Source of the DNA: Planctomycetota bacterium
GTDB lineage: Bacteria > Planctomycetota > Phycisphaerae > Sedimentisphaerales > Anaerobacaceae
DNA length: 47,743 nucleotides
Direction of reading: 5' to 3'
NCBI GenBank assembly: GCA_023128595.1
Contig: JAGMDR010000188.1
Span: forward strand, 1-47,743
The notes under the pieces were generated by a model, which ran no database searches, was not told the DNA's origin, and was given only the letters and a program-made list of their open reading frames with translations. This document shows, one piece after another, positions 37,335 to 46,334 of this stretch. The stretch's first letter is position 1, and every line of letters begins with the position of its first letter. Both the position numbers and the translations under genes were made by a program.

Positions 37335-38457
37335 GATTTAGAAGTTTTCCGTATACTTCCAATAATTTTTCACTCTCTGATTCCCAGTTGTATTTTTCAA
37401 AAATGGCTTTTCTAGCATTTCTACCCATTTGTTTTAACACCTCAGGGTTATCCAGAAGATAATCAATAGCTGATGCAATAGCTTTCGGGTTTTTAGGATT
37501 TACAGTAACTCCAACAGGACCACTTTCAATTATCTCCTTCCAACTCGGAAGGTCTGACCCTATTATAGCCAGCCCCCCTGCCATGTACTCATATAATTTA
37601 TTATTCCTGCCCGACAACGCGCCTATATGATTCGGTTCGGGATAGAAGCAGATCAATCCAATTTTTGCCGTCCTGAGAAAATTAGGAATCTCGGCATAAT
37701 TGACCTGACCAATAATTTCAACGTTTTCCGTCGCAAGTTGTCGCACTTCTCTCTCAAATTCCGTCCTGACAAATGTACCAACTAAGTAAAGCCTTGCAAC
37801 ATTTCTAACATACTTCATCGCTTCTGTTATTTCCATTATCCCACGAATCCTTAGCAGAGCACCTACATAAATTATGTTGTTAGGTTTTTGTCCATCTGTG
37901 CTGCAGGCTGCAGCAAATCCCTTTAATGGCACATTTCTCAAAACGATCATTTTTTTACAAAGCCGGCATTTTGAGAAACTCTCTGCAATGTCGTCACCTG
38001 CAACAATGATTAGGTCAAAGAAATTCATACAGACCTTCTGAATACAATCAATACCCACTGCCATGAACTTTCTAAGGACTGTGGGAATCCAAAATTTAGA
38101 CATTAAAGCCTTTGGGTAATCTTCATGGACATCGTAGATTACTTTCTTATTCATCAACTTCAGAAAAATACCTACAAAAATAAGTTCCACGTCGTGGAAA
38201 TGATAGACATCTGCTTTTTGCTTTAAAGCCAACCTGAAAAGTAGCCAAGACGTTTTTGTCATTCTCTTAAATCTATTCTTTGTTTTGGGTAAGGGGATAA
38301 TCCTTACACCGCCTACAATATCTTCCTTGTCGTATTGGGCAATAAGTGTAACATCGTACCCTTCTTGCGCTAAAGTTTTCGCTTGTCTGTGAAAAATCCT
38401 GCCGTCAAGAGGCGAATGGAGAGATGTAAGAATACAAACTTTATGTTTTGTTCTCAT
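37324..38457 (-). CDS. Family 4 glycosyltransferase (GT-B)
   Basis: This 377-residue retaining glycosyltransferase has a GT-B fold. The N-terminal domain has HSPLDGRIFHRQAKTL and YDVHEDYP near 109-115. The C-terminal domain has RNNKLYEYMAGG with E290 as the second glutamate of the GT4 nucleotide-sugar site, followed by GSDLPSWKEI. It acts in the cytoplasm on the lipid-linked glycan. It overlaps the O-antigen ligase-like gene by 17 bases and the GT2 gene by 11. The first residues MRTKHKVCIL fit the family start. The donor is unknown. Confidence 0.87.
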   Translation of the reverse strand: MRTKHKVCILTSLHSPLDGRIFHRQAKTLAQEGYDVTLIAQYDKEDIVGGVRIIPLPKTKNRFKRMTKTSWLLFRLALKQKADVYHFHDVELIFVGIFLKLMNKKVIYDVHEDYPKALMSKFWIPTVLRKFMAVGIDCIQKVCMNFFDLIIVAGDDIAESFSKCRLCKKMIVLRNVPLKGFAAACSTDGQKPNNIIYVGALLRIRGIMEITEAMKYVRNVARLYLVGTFVRTEFEREVRQLATENVEIIGQVNYAEIPNFLRTAKIGLICFYPEPNHIGALSGRNNKLYEYMAGGLAIIGSDLPSWKEIIESGPVGVTVNPKNPKAIASAIDYLLDNPEVLKQMGRNARKAIFEKYNWESESEKLLEVYGKLLNHEK

Positions 38458-39796
38458 GCTTTTTAAAATTCTTATGCATTTGTAAAAGATAGTTTTCTGA
38501 TTTGAAGATATTCCTCAAAGCATAAGCAATTCCAAACCAAGTAAAAAATAAACGATTATTATTTATATCCCCAGAAAACAAGGTGTTGATAAACGCAAAA
38601 ACAAAAACAGTCAAAATCGTGGTTATAAGTAAGTATTGTTTCTCATCTCTATACTTATCTTTTAGTTTAAATAAGGAAAAAATGCACAAAGTAATGAGGA
38701 AAATAAACACTATTATTCCCAACACCCCTAATTCGCACCAAATCTCCAAAAAGATATTATGAGGATATGATAGCTGGTCTATACCGGAATGATATACACT
38801 AAAACCTCCTATCCCTACACCTAATAATGGATGTTGAGAAATTGCCTTGATTGCTGAACCATAGGAATTAAGCCTCAGCGAGATTGACGATCCTCCTCTT
38901 GGTTCGGTAAGTGCTACTCTAACTCTATTAATCAAAGTACCAAACGGTTGAGGAAAGATCAGGATAACCAAAAAAATCATCACAGTAACCAGGGAGGTTG
39001 TTTTTAATATTCTTGTGTCATTTTTAGATCTTTTAATGAGTAGTGAAAGTAATGTCAATATCGCAAGCAGTAATAAGGTTATTACAAAAGCTATAACTGG
39101 CCCTCTACCTCCTGTGTAAAATAGTCCAAAAGTATTTAATAAAAACAAGATGGTCCAAATATTTTTTCGCCCCTTTGTTTTACGAGGTAATAAAAAACAA
39201 AAGAGAATTATAAGAGACGCTGTTCCGGCCATTCTTCCCAGAGCTAACCAATTTGAACCAAATGCCATATGGAAACCAGAAGAAGTAAAGGAAGCAGAAA
39301 TAGTTGAAACTATTACCATCAATGTTGAAATTGCGATAAAAACACAAAAAAAGTTGTAAAGTCTTTTTCTTTCTTTAAATAAAAATATGGGCCCGAAGGC
39401 GGATAAAGTACCTATGGTAATGAAACGCAGAAATTTATCTTTACCATATATAGGAGCTTCGGTGTAAAGTAGGCTAGCAAGCATTAAGAGAACTAAAAAA
39501 GAATAAGGAATAAAAAACGTACTGGAAATATGAGGGATCTTCAATTTATTTTTAACAACATTTAACAAGATGGACAATCCAGCAATTAATCCAAAAAAAA
39601 TAGTCAAATCAAAAAAACCAGGCAAAATACTTGCTAATCGAGGGTCTGATTTAAAAGCCCCCGCGTTTAAAAATAAAGCAAAGGTAATTTCCGGATGTTT
39701 AAATAACAAATACGAAAAGATTAGAAAGAATGTTACAAGAGCAATGCTTATAAAATCTAAAACAAAATAAGAAGGTAAAGCATTCAGAGAAAACAC
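38441..39796 (-). CDS. O-antigen ligase/polymerase-like membrane protein
   Basis: This 451-residue protein has about 12 membrane helices and the Wzy_C/WaaL-type pattern: R231 in YTGGRGPVIA at the start of a helix, then a large periplasmic loop with PLLGVGIGGFSVYH and the conserved histidine H346 in YPHNIFLEIWCELG. In this family the histidine and arginine are implicated in joining or polymerising glycans from undecaprenyl diphosphate. The start is a GTG without a clear ribosome site. The coding DNA is very AT-rich. Because the other polymerase-like gene nearby is truncated, this protein may be the only polymerase or ligase in the cluster. Confidence 0.82.
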   Translation of the reverse strand: MFSLNALPSYFVLDFISIALVTFFLIFSYLLFKHPEITFALFLNAGAFKSDPRLASILPGFFDLTIFFGLIAGLSILLNVVKNKLKIPHISSTFFIPYSFLVLLMLASLLYTEAPIYGKDKFLRFITIGTLSAFGPIFLFKERKRLYNFFCVFIAISTLMVIVSTISASFTSSGFHMAFGSNWLALGRMAGTASLIILFCFLLPRKTKGRKNIWTILFLLNTFGLFYTGGRGPVIAFVITLLLLAILTLLSLLIKRSKNDTRILKTTSLVTVMIFLVILIFPQPFGTLINRVRVALTEPRGGSSISLRLNSYGSAIKAISQHPLLGVGIGGFSVYHSGIDQLSYPHNIFLEIWCELGVLGIIVFIFLITLCIFSLFKLKDKYRDEKQYLLITTILTVFVFAFINTLFSGDINNNRLFFTWFGIAYALRNIFKSENYLLQMHKNFKKHENKT

Positions 39797-39845
39797 CTAT
39801 TGCAAAAGAAAAAACAGAACACTAAAAGGTATGTTTTTGATTTAT

Positions 39846-40451
39846 CTACATTTTCCATATGTTTAAGGAAAGTTTTAAACACTCGACCGTGTAATGTTTT
39901 TTATTTTCCTTTTGTAAAATAAAATATTCGAAGAATCCTATTATGCCTCGAATAAAGCTCGTTACAGCTATAATTGGTTTCAAATAATACGGACAAAAAG
40001 AAGAATAATGTTTTTTTAAAAATTGTAGATTTGCTTGATATAGCTGTTGGATCCTTTCAATTCCGCATGACAAATGGCCAAGATGAATAATCTTGGCTTT
40101 CGGAAAATAAAATATTTTCCAATCGCCTCCTTTAGCTCTTAAACACCAATCTTTATCTTCGGCGTAGAAAAAAACTCTTTCATCGAGCAATCCTACTTTT
40201 TCGACAACTCTCCTCTTGATTAAAAAAGCAGCTCCCGCAACATAGCCAACTTGTTGGATTTTATTATAATCATATTTACATTTTATAAAATAGCCATGTA
40301 TTCCTAACAAACCCAATATATAATTAGATAGGGTGGTAATAGGCATTGCTGACTGTTGTATTTTTTGGTTTTTTAAAACCAACTGGGGGCCTACTATCCC
40401 AATCTTTTCGTCGCTTTCTGCAAAATATATCATCTTTTCTAAAGCCCCCCC
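39846..40451 (-). pseudogene. Family 2 rhamnosyltransferase-like, C-terminal fragment
   Basis: This is about 200 residues of a family 2 glycosyltransferase of the rhamnosyltransferase/dTDP-sugar type. It begins at GALEKMIYFAESDEKIGIVGP, which in complete enzymes follows the DXD motif. Downstream are VGYVAGAAFLIKRRVVEKVG, LDERVFFYAEDKDWCLRA and a hydrophobic tail. The nucleotide-binding N-terminal third, including the DXD, is absent, so no activity is expected. An upstream start exists at 40508 in the same frame, but the encoded residues there belong to a different gene read in the wrong frame. The break falls in a run of seven Cs at 40445-40451. Confidence 0.78.
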
Positions 40452-40743
40452 AAGCAAAAAGGGTAGTAACGGGAACATAAGAAACGATATAAATAATCCC
40501 GACAACAAATTTACAGGGTGAAGATTTTAGCGGTATGATCGTTCCTGTCACAATTACGAGAAAATAAGATAGAGCAACTACCCACACGGAACGGAAAACT
40601 AACTCCAGCCGCATGTAGGACATATACGGAGATATCCATAAGGCATAGGTTATATCAAGGAATGCTCTATATGTAAGTATTAGAACAAGGATATCGACTC
40701 TCGAGCGGCTAATTCCTATTTTGGGTGAACTTACAGCAATCAT
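40452..40743 (-). pseudogene. Wzy-like polymerase, N-terminal fragment
   Basis: This is the first 97 or so residues of a multi-spanning membrane protein. It resembles the start of oligosaccharide repeat-unit polymerases: RAFLDITYALWISPYMSYM and IPLKSSPCKFVVGIIYIVSYVPVTTLFAWGG, a typical loop and third helix. The real protein would be about 400 residues. After the seven-base G run the frame runs into a glycosyltransferase gene and soon stops. ATG 40743 is used; a TTG lies just upstream. The role would have been chain polymerisation outside the membrane. Family assignment is by pattern only. Confidence 0.6.
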
Positions 40744-40810
40744 CAAAAGATTCTTTCGTACCTTACAAGGCTAACCACCCACGAACAAAGACCTTCCGCA
40801 CGCTCCACTA

Positions 40811-42070
40811 TCAAGCATCAGACCTGCAACTGAACTTAAAAGTCCAAAATAACGCCCCCAGCCATGAAATTGCACTCAGCCCATATCCAACGTTGTAAGA
40901 AATCACCGCTCCTCTTATACCGAGCTTTGGGATCAACAAAATAGCGGGTAGCAGGTGCACCGCAAGTGTTATAAAGTTTAACACTGGAATAAACTTAATT
41001 GGACCAAACTTCACTATGAATGGTCGAGAAAAGTGAACCACTGCCGCACAAGGTATAATCATTATGATTAACCGCAGAATTCGTGCTGATTCATCCGAAA
41101 ACTTTGGAAACATCACCGAAAGGATAAATGTACCTCCCCAAAGCACGATCAATATAGCCCCAACAACAATCAGTACGGTTGCTCCGAGGACTGTATATTT
41201 TTGCCTTCTTCCGACATCCCGCAAATGTTCAAAACCACCGAGCATACTAAGCAACAGCAGACTCAATATGGCCATCGGCGCCATACACAGATTAATTATA
41301 TTCGTTGCAGCAAACAGTATCGCAACACTGGAAAAAGAATGAGAAATGCCTAAAATAATCTGGTAAATATACCTGCTCGAGAATGCTAAAACACTTGCAA
41401 TGCTCATGTGCACCCAGATTGGTTTCAACAAAGCCGCTATATTGACATCATAAGCAGGCTTCTTGAAAAGGATCTTCTGCTTCCAGGAAAGTATGATTTG
41501 CGTTATCACACAACCGAGCATATATGCCCACGCCATACCCACAGCCCCTCCCCAAATAGCAGCTGGAATTGCGATAAGCAAAAGCGTGCCTAAGAGGCCA
41601 TACCACGCTGTTCTTAAAGCGAATCTTCGTTCCACGCGATATCGCGCCATCTGCAGGTCAAAAAGATTCCACGGGTACAGGAATAATAATAGAGGAATGA
41701 GACACCAGATTATTTTCGGATCAGTGTGCCAAAAGTACCCTACTATCGCAAGCGCAACCATCCCTATGCATATTATCACCCGCATTGCTATCCTGCATAG
41801 CCGAACGCTTGTCCCAACAAGGCAGTCGCGGGCTGGACCATCAAACTTGGCTATATTCCTAATAACGCCTGTTACCAGGCCTCCAGATAGAGCGTTTCCG
41901 AGCATCATCACAATGCCAAACGAAAAGATGAATAGACCGAATTGCTCTTTACCAAGCAGGTATGCTGTCACTGGGAAAATTACAAGGCGGGGCAGGCCCA
42001 TTATGAACACTATCTCCAAGGCAACCCAAAAGGTATAGCCAAAATATCTCTTAAAATACGCTAACATCAT
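40811..42070 (-). CDS. Polysaccharide flippase, Wzx/MATE-like
   Basis: This 419-residue protein has about 12 membrane helices and the layout of the polysaccharide transport family: GLPRLVIFPVTAYLLG near the N-terminus, a helix with ALSGGLVTGVIRNIAKFD, and paired helices separated by short basic loops to the end. Such proteins flip undecaprenyl-diphosphate-linked repeat units to the outer face of the membrane. ATG 42070 or 42067 is possible; no strong ribosome site is visible. It lies between the truncated polymerase and a methyltransferase gene. The substrate is unknown. Confidence 0.82.
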   Translation of the reverse strand: MMLAYFKRYFGYTFWVALEIVFIMGLPRLVIFPVTAYLLGKEQFGLFIFSFGIVMMLGNALSGGLVTGVIRNIAKFDGPARDCLVGTSVRLCRIAMRVIICIGMVALAIVGYFWHTDPKIIWCLIPLLLFLYPWNLFDLQMARYRVERRFALRTAWYGLLGTLLLIAIPAAIWGGAVGMAWAYMLGCVITQIILSWKQKILFKKPAYDVNIAALLKPIWVHMSIASVLAFSSRYIYQIILGISHSFSSVAILFAATNIINLCMAPMAILSLLLLSMLGGFEHLRDVGRRQKYTVLGATVLIVVGAILIVLWGGTFILSVMFPKFSDESARILRLIIMIIPCAAVVHFSRPFIVKFGPIKFIPVLNFITLAVHLLPAILLIPKLGIRGAVISYNVGYGLSAISWLGALFWTFKFSCRSDA

Positions 42071-42090
42071 TTGAAAATGTGTGAGGCAGC

Positions 42091-42918
42091 CTACGCTTGG
42101 TCTTTACGGTATTCAACAAGGACGGTCTGGCACAGGTATCTTAATGGGGTCCTAAGTAAAACCTTATCTATTGCCTCTATCGCCTTCAAGGTTTTCCTAT
42201 ACCTTCCGATGAGTCTTTGAAATCGAATAAGCAGGCCGTACGTTCGTATGTTGATTCTTGCAAATTGTCCTCCGGCTAAAACAAGTTCCCTATTTGTAAG
42301 AGGTCTCTCATCAATTTTTCGTACGAATTGTCTCCATGCTTTCCGTTGCAATATGGAAGGTCTATAATAATTGCTACCTTTCTTTCCCGCTGGAAATATG
42401 TTCTGGATGAAGTCAAACACCTTACTGTTTTCTACAGGTTCACAGAAAAATGCCACTCCGTTTTTTTTCAAAACTCTGTAAGTTTCCTGGAGTGCTTTCT
42501 TAAGATCGGACTGCGATAGATGATGCAATATTCCGAGGCCAACCACAATATCATAGCTGCCTTCTTCAAATGGCAAATTTGACACATTTGCTTCTTGAAA
42601 TTCACAATCAACATGATTAACCGCAGCTAAGGACCTGGCTCCAGCCATGAGTTGCGGGCCAAGGTCAACCCCCATAGTTTTTGCGCCTTGTTTTGTAAGA
42701 AAGACAGAAAAGTTACCACGTCCAGAGCCTAAGTCAAGCACCCTCTTGCCTTTCAGACGGCCCATGGACTTCACAAGGTCTTGATGTATTTGATAAGGAC
42801 TATAGCGAGAGTCATCAACTATGAACCTATTTGGATGCCTTTGAATATCTTCTATCAGGTCTTGGCCTTTCTGATTCCATCTGGCCTGCTCCCTCGAATG
42901 CTCACATACTTTTTTCAT
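42091..42918 (-). CDS. Class I SAM-dependent methyltransferase (275 aa)
   Basis: This methyltransferase has a Rossmann-like SAM site: motif I VLDLGSGRGNF at 60-70, an acidic residue after the second strand (GVDLGP), motif DIVVGLGILHHL and post-motif YRVLKKNGVAFF. It lacks membrane segments. In a glycan cluster the most likely role is methylation of a sugar residue or terminal cap, but small-molecule or protein methylation cannot be excluded. It is the third methyltransferase in a run of four. The N-terminal 50 residues, with many charged residues, are not conserved enough to identify the acceptor. Confidence 0.82.
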   Translation of the reverse strand: MKKVCEHSREQARWNQKGQDLIEDIQRHPNRFIVDDSRYSPYQIHQDLVKSMGRLKGKRVLDLGSGRGNFSVFLTKQGAKTMGVDLGPQLMAGARSLAAVNHVDCEFQEANVSNLPFEEGSYDIVVGLGILHHLSQSDLKKALQETYRVLKKNGVAFFCEPVENSKVFDFIQNIFPAGKKGSNYYRPSILQRKAWRQFVRKIDERPLTNRELVLAGGQFARINIRTYGLLIRFQRLIGRYRKTLKAIEAIDKVLLRTPLRYLCQTVLVEYRKDQA

Positions 42919-42962
42919 TTCATTGATACTCTTGCTTATGATATTTCTGATTGTCTATTTAT

Positions 42963-43607
42963 TTATGCCCTACGAAGAATCGCATAATATTCTTTCTTAA
43001 TCATTATTCCTAATATCCTCTTAAGCCGCCATTTAAAATGACCCGAGGGGGCTATTCGTTCTCTTTTGATTCTAAGGCCAGTTTTCATCGTCAAAAGCCT
43101 TCTAATATCGTATAATGTAAAATGTAACGGGTGGGGCTTGTCTAATCTCCCCATTAGACCAAATAATGGTTTTAAGAAGAAGCGAAAGATATTTACCATA
43201 AAATACATTTCCCCGCTCGGCTTTAATACTCTGCACGCTTCGATTAGTAATTTGTCCGGCTCAAGCATATGGTCTGCAACATTCCTCAGGATTACAAAAT
43301 CAAATGAATCCGATGGAAAGGGCAAATTCTCCCCAACACAACTAACTCCTGTAATGGCGTCAAGTTTAATTCCGATTTGGTCATACAAAGGATCAACGAC
43401 AATACGTGAAGATGCATTCTCAAATAAAGAGGCGTAGTGCCCTGCGCCGCCTCCGATGTCCAATATTCTACCTGTAACGTCTGCCGCCTTAATTCCAAGG
43501 TATTCTATTTCCCTTAGAGCCCTTTTTACATTGAACTCCTTCGCTTTTCTTTTGGATTCTAATTCCGCTCTTTGAGCATCTATATATCTTTCTCTTCTAT
43601 CCTTCAT
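42963..43607 (-). CDS. Class I SAM-dependent methyltransferase (214 aa)
   Basis: ATG 43607 is chosen because AGGAGG lies seven bases upstream; the GTG/ATG options before it lack one. Motif I RILDIGGGAGHY lies at 47-58, followed by an acidic VVDPLYD, FDFVILRNVADHML and CRVLKPSGEMYF. A C-terminal segment rich in basic residues and aromatics (FLKPLFGLMGRLDKPHPLHF) is typical of membrane-near glycan methyltransferases but is not diagnostic. It belongs to the same leftward cluster as its neighbours. Acceptor unknown. Confidence 0.82.
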   Translation of the reverse strand: MKDRRERYIDAQRAELESKRKAKEFNVKRALREIEYLGIKAADVTGRILDIGGGAGHYASLFENASSRIVVDPLYDQIGIKLDAITGVSCVGENLPFPSDSFDFVILRNVADHMLEPDKLLIEACRVLKPSGEMYFMVNIFRFFLKPLFGLMGRLDKPHPLHFTLYDIRRLLTMKTGLRIKRERIAPSGHFKWRLKRILGIMIKKEYYAILRRA

Positions 43608-43691
43608 TAGACAACCTCCTGGTGTTTCGCACAAGCCAAATCTTTATCCTTAATTTCCCTCTAACCGCGTGAAGCCCATGTTGTGGGCCCG

Positions 43692-44345
43692 TCATTTATG
43701 AATCCTGATAATGTCGTCTCTAACTACAAATATCCAATCGGGATGCCGCTCGAAAATCAGGTTCCGCAATTCCTCTATGGTTGGATAACCATTTCGACCA
43801 ACAAACTCACGGGCGTCGTCTATGAGGATGACATATTCCCTGATGGAGCGACCCAAAATATAGTTGAACTCCTGTATAATCGGAGTTTCCAGTTCGTCTT
43901 TTGCCGTAATTCCACCAGAATAGTGAGCGTCAAGCCAAAATAAGCAAGGCTGGGTGATGTCTATCAATATCTGTGGCAATACTTCCACGCTGCTGCCTTC
44001 AATTACGCTGATATGGTCAAACCTGGCGAACTTTTTTCTCGCCCGTTCAAAAAGATATTTATTAAGCTCTATTGTAACAATTTTGCTGAACGTGTCTTTC
44101 GTTGCATGGACCATATCACCAAGGTAAGTGCCTGTTTCAACTAAAGTGTCAATAGAAAACTCTCTCGCGTATTGCTTAATGATTTCTTGTTTCATCAAAC
44201 GTGGCAGTGGAATAGGTTTGCCTTTCTTCTCCCAAGATCGCAACTCTATTCTCTGCCAAACCGGGCTGATTATCTCGTAAAGGGGTGTGTGTTTGATCAT
44301 ACTTTTGATTTTTCGGAACACTGTATTAATCCCCTGATTAAGCAA
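43692..44345 (-). CDS. SAM-dependent methyltransferase-like protein (217 aa)
   Basis: This 217-residue protein has a SAM-fold core of the macrocin/cephalosporin-type arrangement. LVETGTYLGDMV lies at 68-79 (motif I with the threonine variant), then IVTIELNKYLFERARKKF as the acidic ribose-binding strand, CLFWLDAHYSGG as the metal or catalytic strand, and VILIDDAREFVG near the end. This HYSGG layout occurs in sugar O-methyltransferases and in uncharacterised glycan-cluster proteins. It may act on a nucleotide sugar or a glycan chain. It is part of the run of four methyltransferase genes. Confidence 0.72.
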   Translation of the reverse strand: MLNQGINTVFRKIKSMIKHTPLYEIISPVWQRIELRSWEKKGKPIPLPRLMKQEIIKQYAREFSIDTLVETGTYLGDMVHATKDTFSKIVTIELNKYLFERARKKFARFDHISVIEGSSVEVLPQILIDITQPCLFWLDAHYSGGITAKDELETPIIQEFNYILGRSIREYVILIDDAREFVGRNGYPTIEELRNLIFERHPDWIFVVRDDIIRIHK

Positions 44346-44403
44346 ATTCTAATGCCTAAAGCCCTCCTCACAGCAACTATGCCTGATTCATACATCTACT
44401 CAT

Positions 44404-45162
44404 CTACTGTCTCGACAAGACAAACCAAAACACCTCCTGATAGCATTGGGGCAAGACTAAACTGACAAACTTTCTTATGATTTTAACCAAGGTGCATGAC
44501 TTAGACCCGATATTGGAATGTCCCGCAACTCTTTCAATATTATAACCCTGACTGCGGAATAATCCGGCCCATTCTTTTTTGGTACCCAGGCGTTCAAGAA
44601 TCTGATCCGTTCCTATTTTGCCAGATTTCACCCACACCTTCAAAATATTGGTGTAGGACATTAGATTGGGAACCAAGATAAAAGCTTTTCCGTTCTTACG
44701 AAGAACTCTTCTCGCCTCCTGTAATGACGCTTCCATGTTTTCAAAATGTTCCAGAGTACCCAAAAGAGTTATAAAGTCAAATTCGCCGGATTCGAAAGGA
44801 AGAGATTCTGCCTTATGTCTTATATACTTAGGCGAAGAGTAATATTTGGAAGCAAGTGAAATCGCCTCAGAAGAGATGTCTATCCCATAAGCTATTCCGC
44901 CTCTTTCAGCGATGAAAGCTGGAAAAGCACCAGAACCGGTCCCAATATCCAGACATTTAAGTTGCTTAACTTGAATTTTGCAGAGTTTGAACACCTTGGA
45001 ATAAAATCGGTGCTTCTTACTAACATCGATACGCTTTGATAACTTTTGCGCCCTTTTGTAATAATTATCGTCATAAAATTTCTCAACATCTTCTTCGACC
45101 TTCAGAATGTTATTTGCATAAAAACTTCTACCGCGAGGAATTAGCACTCTATCTGCACTCAC
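44404..45162 (-). CDS. Class I SAM-dependent methyltransferase (252 aa)
   Basis: The start is GTG 45162, six bases after GGGAGG. Motif I is CLDIGTGSGAF at 70-80, with YGIDISSEAISLASKYY as the ribose-binding strand, FDFITLLGTLEHFENM and ARRVLRKNGKAFILVPN. This pattern is common in Methyltransf_11 and in glycan methyltransferases. The C-terminal ten residues (QEVFWFVLSRQ) contain an aromatic hydrophobic patch. It is the first of four methyltransferases in the cluster. Acceptor unknown. Confidence 0.85.
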   Translation of the reverse strand: MSADRVLIPRGRSFYANNILKVEEDVEKFYDDNYYKRAQKLSKRIDVSKKHRFYSKVFKLCKIQVKQLKCLDIGTGSGAFPAFIAERGGIAYGIDISSEAISLASKYYSSPKYIRHKAESLPFESGEFDFITLLGTLEHFENMEASLQEARRVLRKNGKAFILVPNLMSYTNILKVWVKSGKIGTDQILERLGTKKEWAGLFRSQGYNIERVAGHSNIGSKSCTLVKIIRKFVSLVLPQCYQEVFWFVLSRQ

Positions 45163-45375
45163 AATTCGCCTCCCAAAACGATCTTGCCTTCCCGCTACTC
45201 AACTGCTCTGCCAAACATGGTTCGAGTATTGTCATTGCGTATTTAGCACTAAATTTAATCTTTCAAACAGCTACCCTTACTTGTGCAAGATCACCTTCTA
45301 CGGCCGAGCATCAAAAGAATAGAAAAGTATTCATGTCAAGCAGCCACTCTTTTTGTGCCCATAATGCGCAGTTTC

Positions 45376-46206
45376 TCACGTGTTTTGTTCATAGTTGTAT
45401 TTACGACGAAGTATAAAACTCTTGACTCTTCTTCTATATTTTGCAGGGAAAACACTCAGCACCCACGATCGAAGTATTCTAAGGTATTGGATAATCGTCT
45501 CGCTGAAAGTCATAATCTTCCTTGAAGTTAAATCAATTTCGATGCCAAGCGATTTCAATCTTCTGACGGCTCCTTTGCGCCATTTGCCCTTTATCACTGC
45601 ATTGGTTATAGGAAAACAGTCTTTCCAACTGGCGCAAAACCTATCATACTTATCTGATCTGATAGAGCCATAAACCTCAAAATCCCATGCGCTTTCGCCA
45701 TCTTTGAGCAAATCCAACAATACGTTCTTTTTCCAGACCGACACAACCGTAGAGGTCCGGTATATAGCCCCCTTGGAAAGTATTCCAATAGACTCGTTTA
45801 AAGACTCATCCGGTTTATTCCGCATTGGATTCATTCTTACGTAATTGATATCCGATTCTACTGCCCAGCTAAAAACCTCTAAAACTTCCTTTGTTTTAAC
45901 AGGTTCGCGTAAGAACAAATCATCCAAAAACAAAAAAACATAATCTTCCTTTAATTGACTTAGCCCTCTTCGCAAATTATCTGACCACGAAATATCATCA
46001 CCAACCAACAGGCTCTTGACCTGTGGTATAGCAGGATTAATGTTGTTGCTTAGAAGATAAATATCAAAAGGACAATCCGGCCAAAAACGCCAAAACAAAC
46101 TAAAAAAAGGCTTCCACAGATCGGAGTAGTTGTCGCACGACACCACCAAAACTGCCAGTCTGTTCCCTATATTTAGTATAATAAAACCTCTGATTCCCAC
46201 TTTCAC
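45376..46206 (-). CDS. Unrecognised glycan-cluster protein (276 aa)
   Basis: This 276-residue soluble protein is not confidently assigned. It has an early strand RLAVLVVSCDNYSDLWKPFF, FLFLDDLFLREP near the middle and later DYVFLFLDDL-like acidic pairs that might play a DXD role, so a glycosyltransferase-like fold is a reasonable guess. The C-terminal basic helix (AKYRRRVKSFILRRKY) suggests membrane association. GTG 46206 is used; a later start near the RLAVLVV strand is possible. It lies between WecB and the methyltransferase run, with 128 bases upstream that hold a bulged hairpin. Confidence 0.55.
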   Translation of the reverse strand: MKVGIRGFIILNIGNRLAVLVVSCDNYSDLWKPFFSLFWRFWPDCPFDIYLLSNNINPAIPQVKSLLVGDDISWSDNLRRGLSQLKEDYVFLFLDDLFLREPVKTKEVLEVFSWAVESDINYVRMNPMRNKPDESLNESIGILSKGAIYRTSTVVSVWKKNVLLDLLKDGESAWDFEVYGSIRSDKYDRFCASWKDCFPITNAVIKGKWRKGAVRRLKSLGIEIDLTSRKIMTFSETIIQYLRILRSWVLSVFPAKYRRRVKSFILRRKYNYEQNT

Positions 46207-46334
46207 AGGAATAACAGACTTGTTTCTGCGAAAACAGGGTTATGCTATGTTCTTGTATAAGCGATACTTACAAGAATGCTTGACCTAAAATAGATCAGTT
46301 TGAGGAATAAGGTTATAACTCTAACGCTAAAAAC

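Noticed and set aside
45163-45375. Small 28-residue ORF before the methyltransferase gene
   Set aside because: Too short, no ribosome site or homology that I can recognise; it overlaps the next gene start in another frame.
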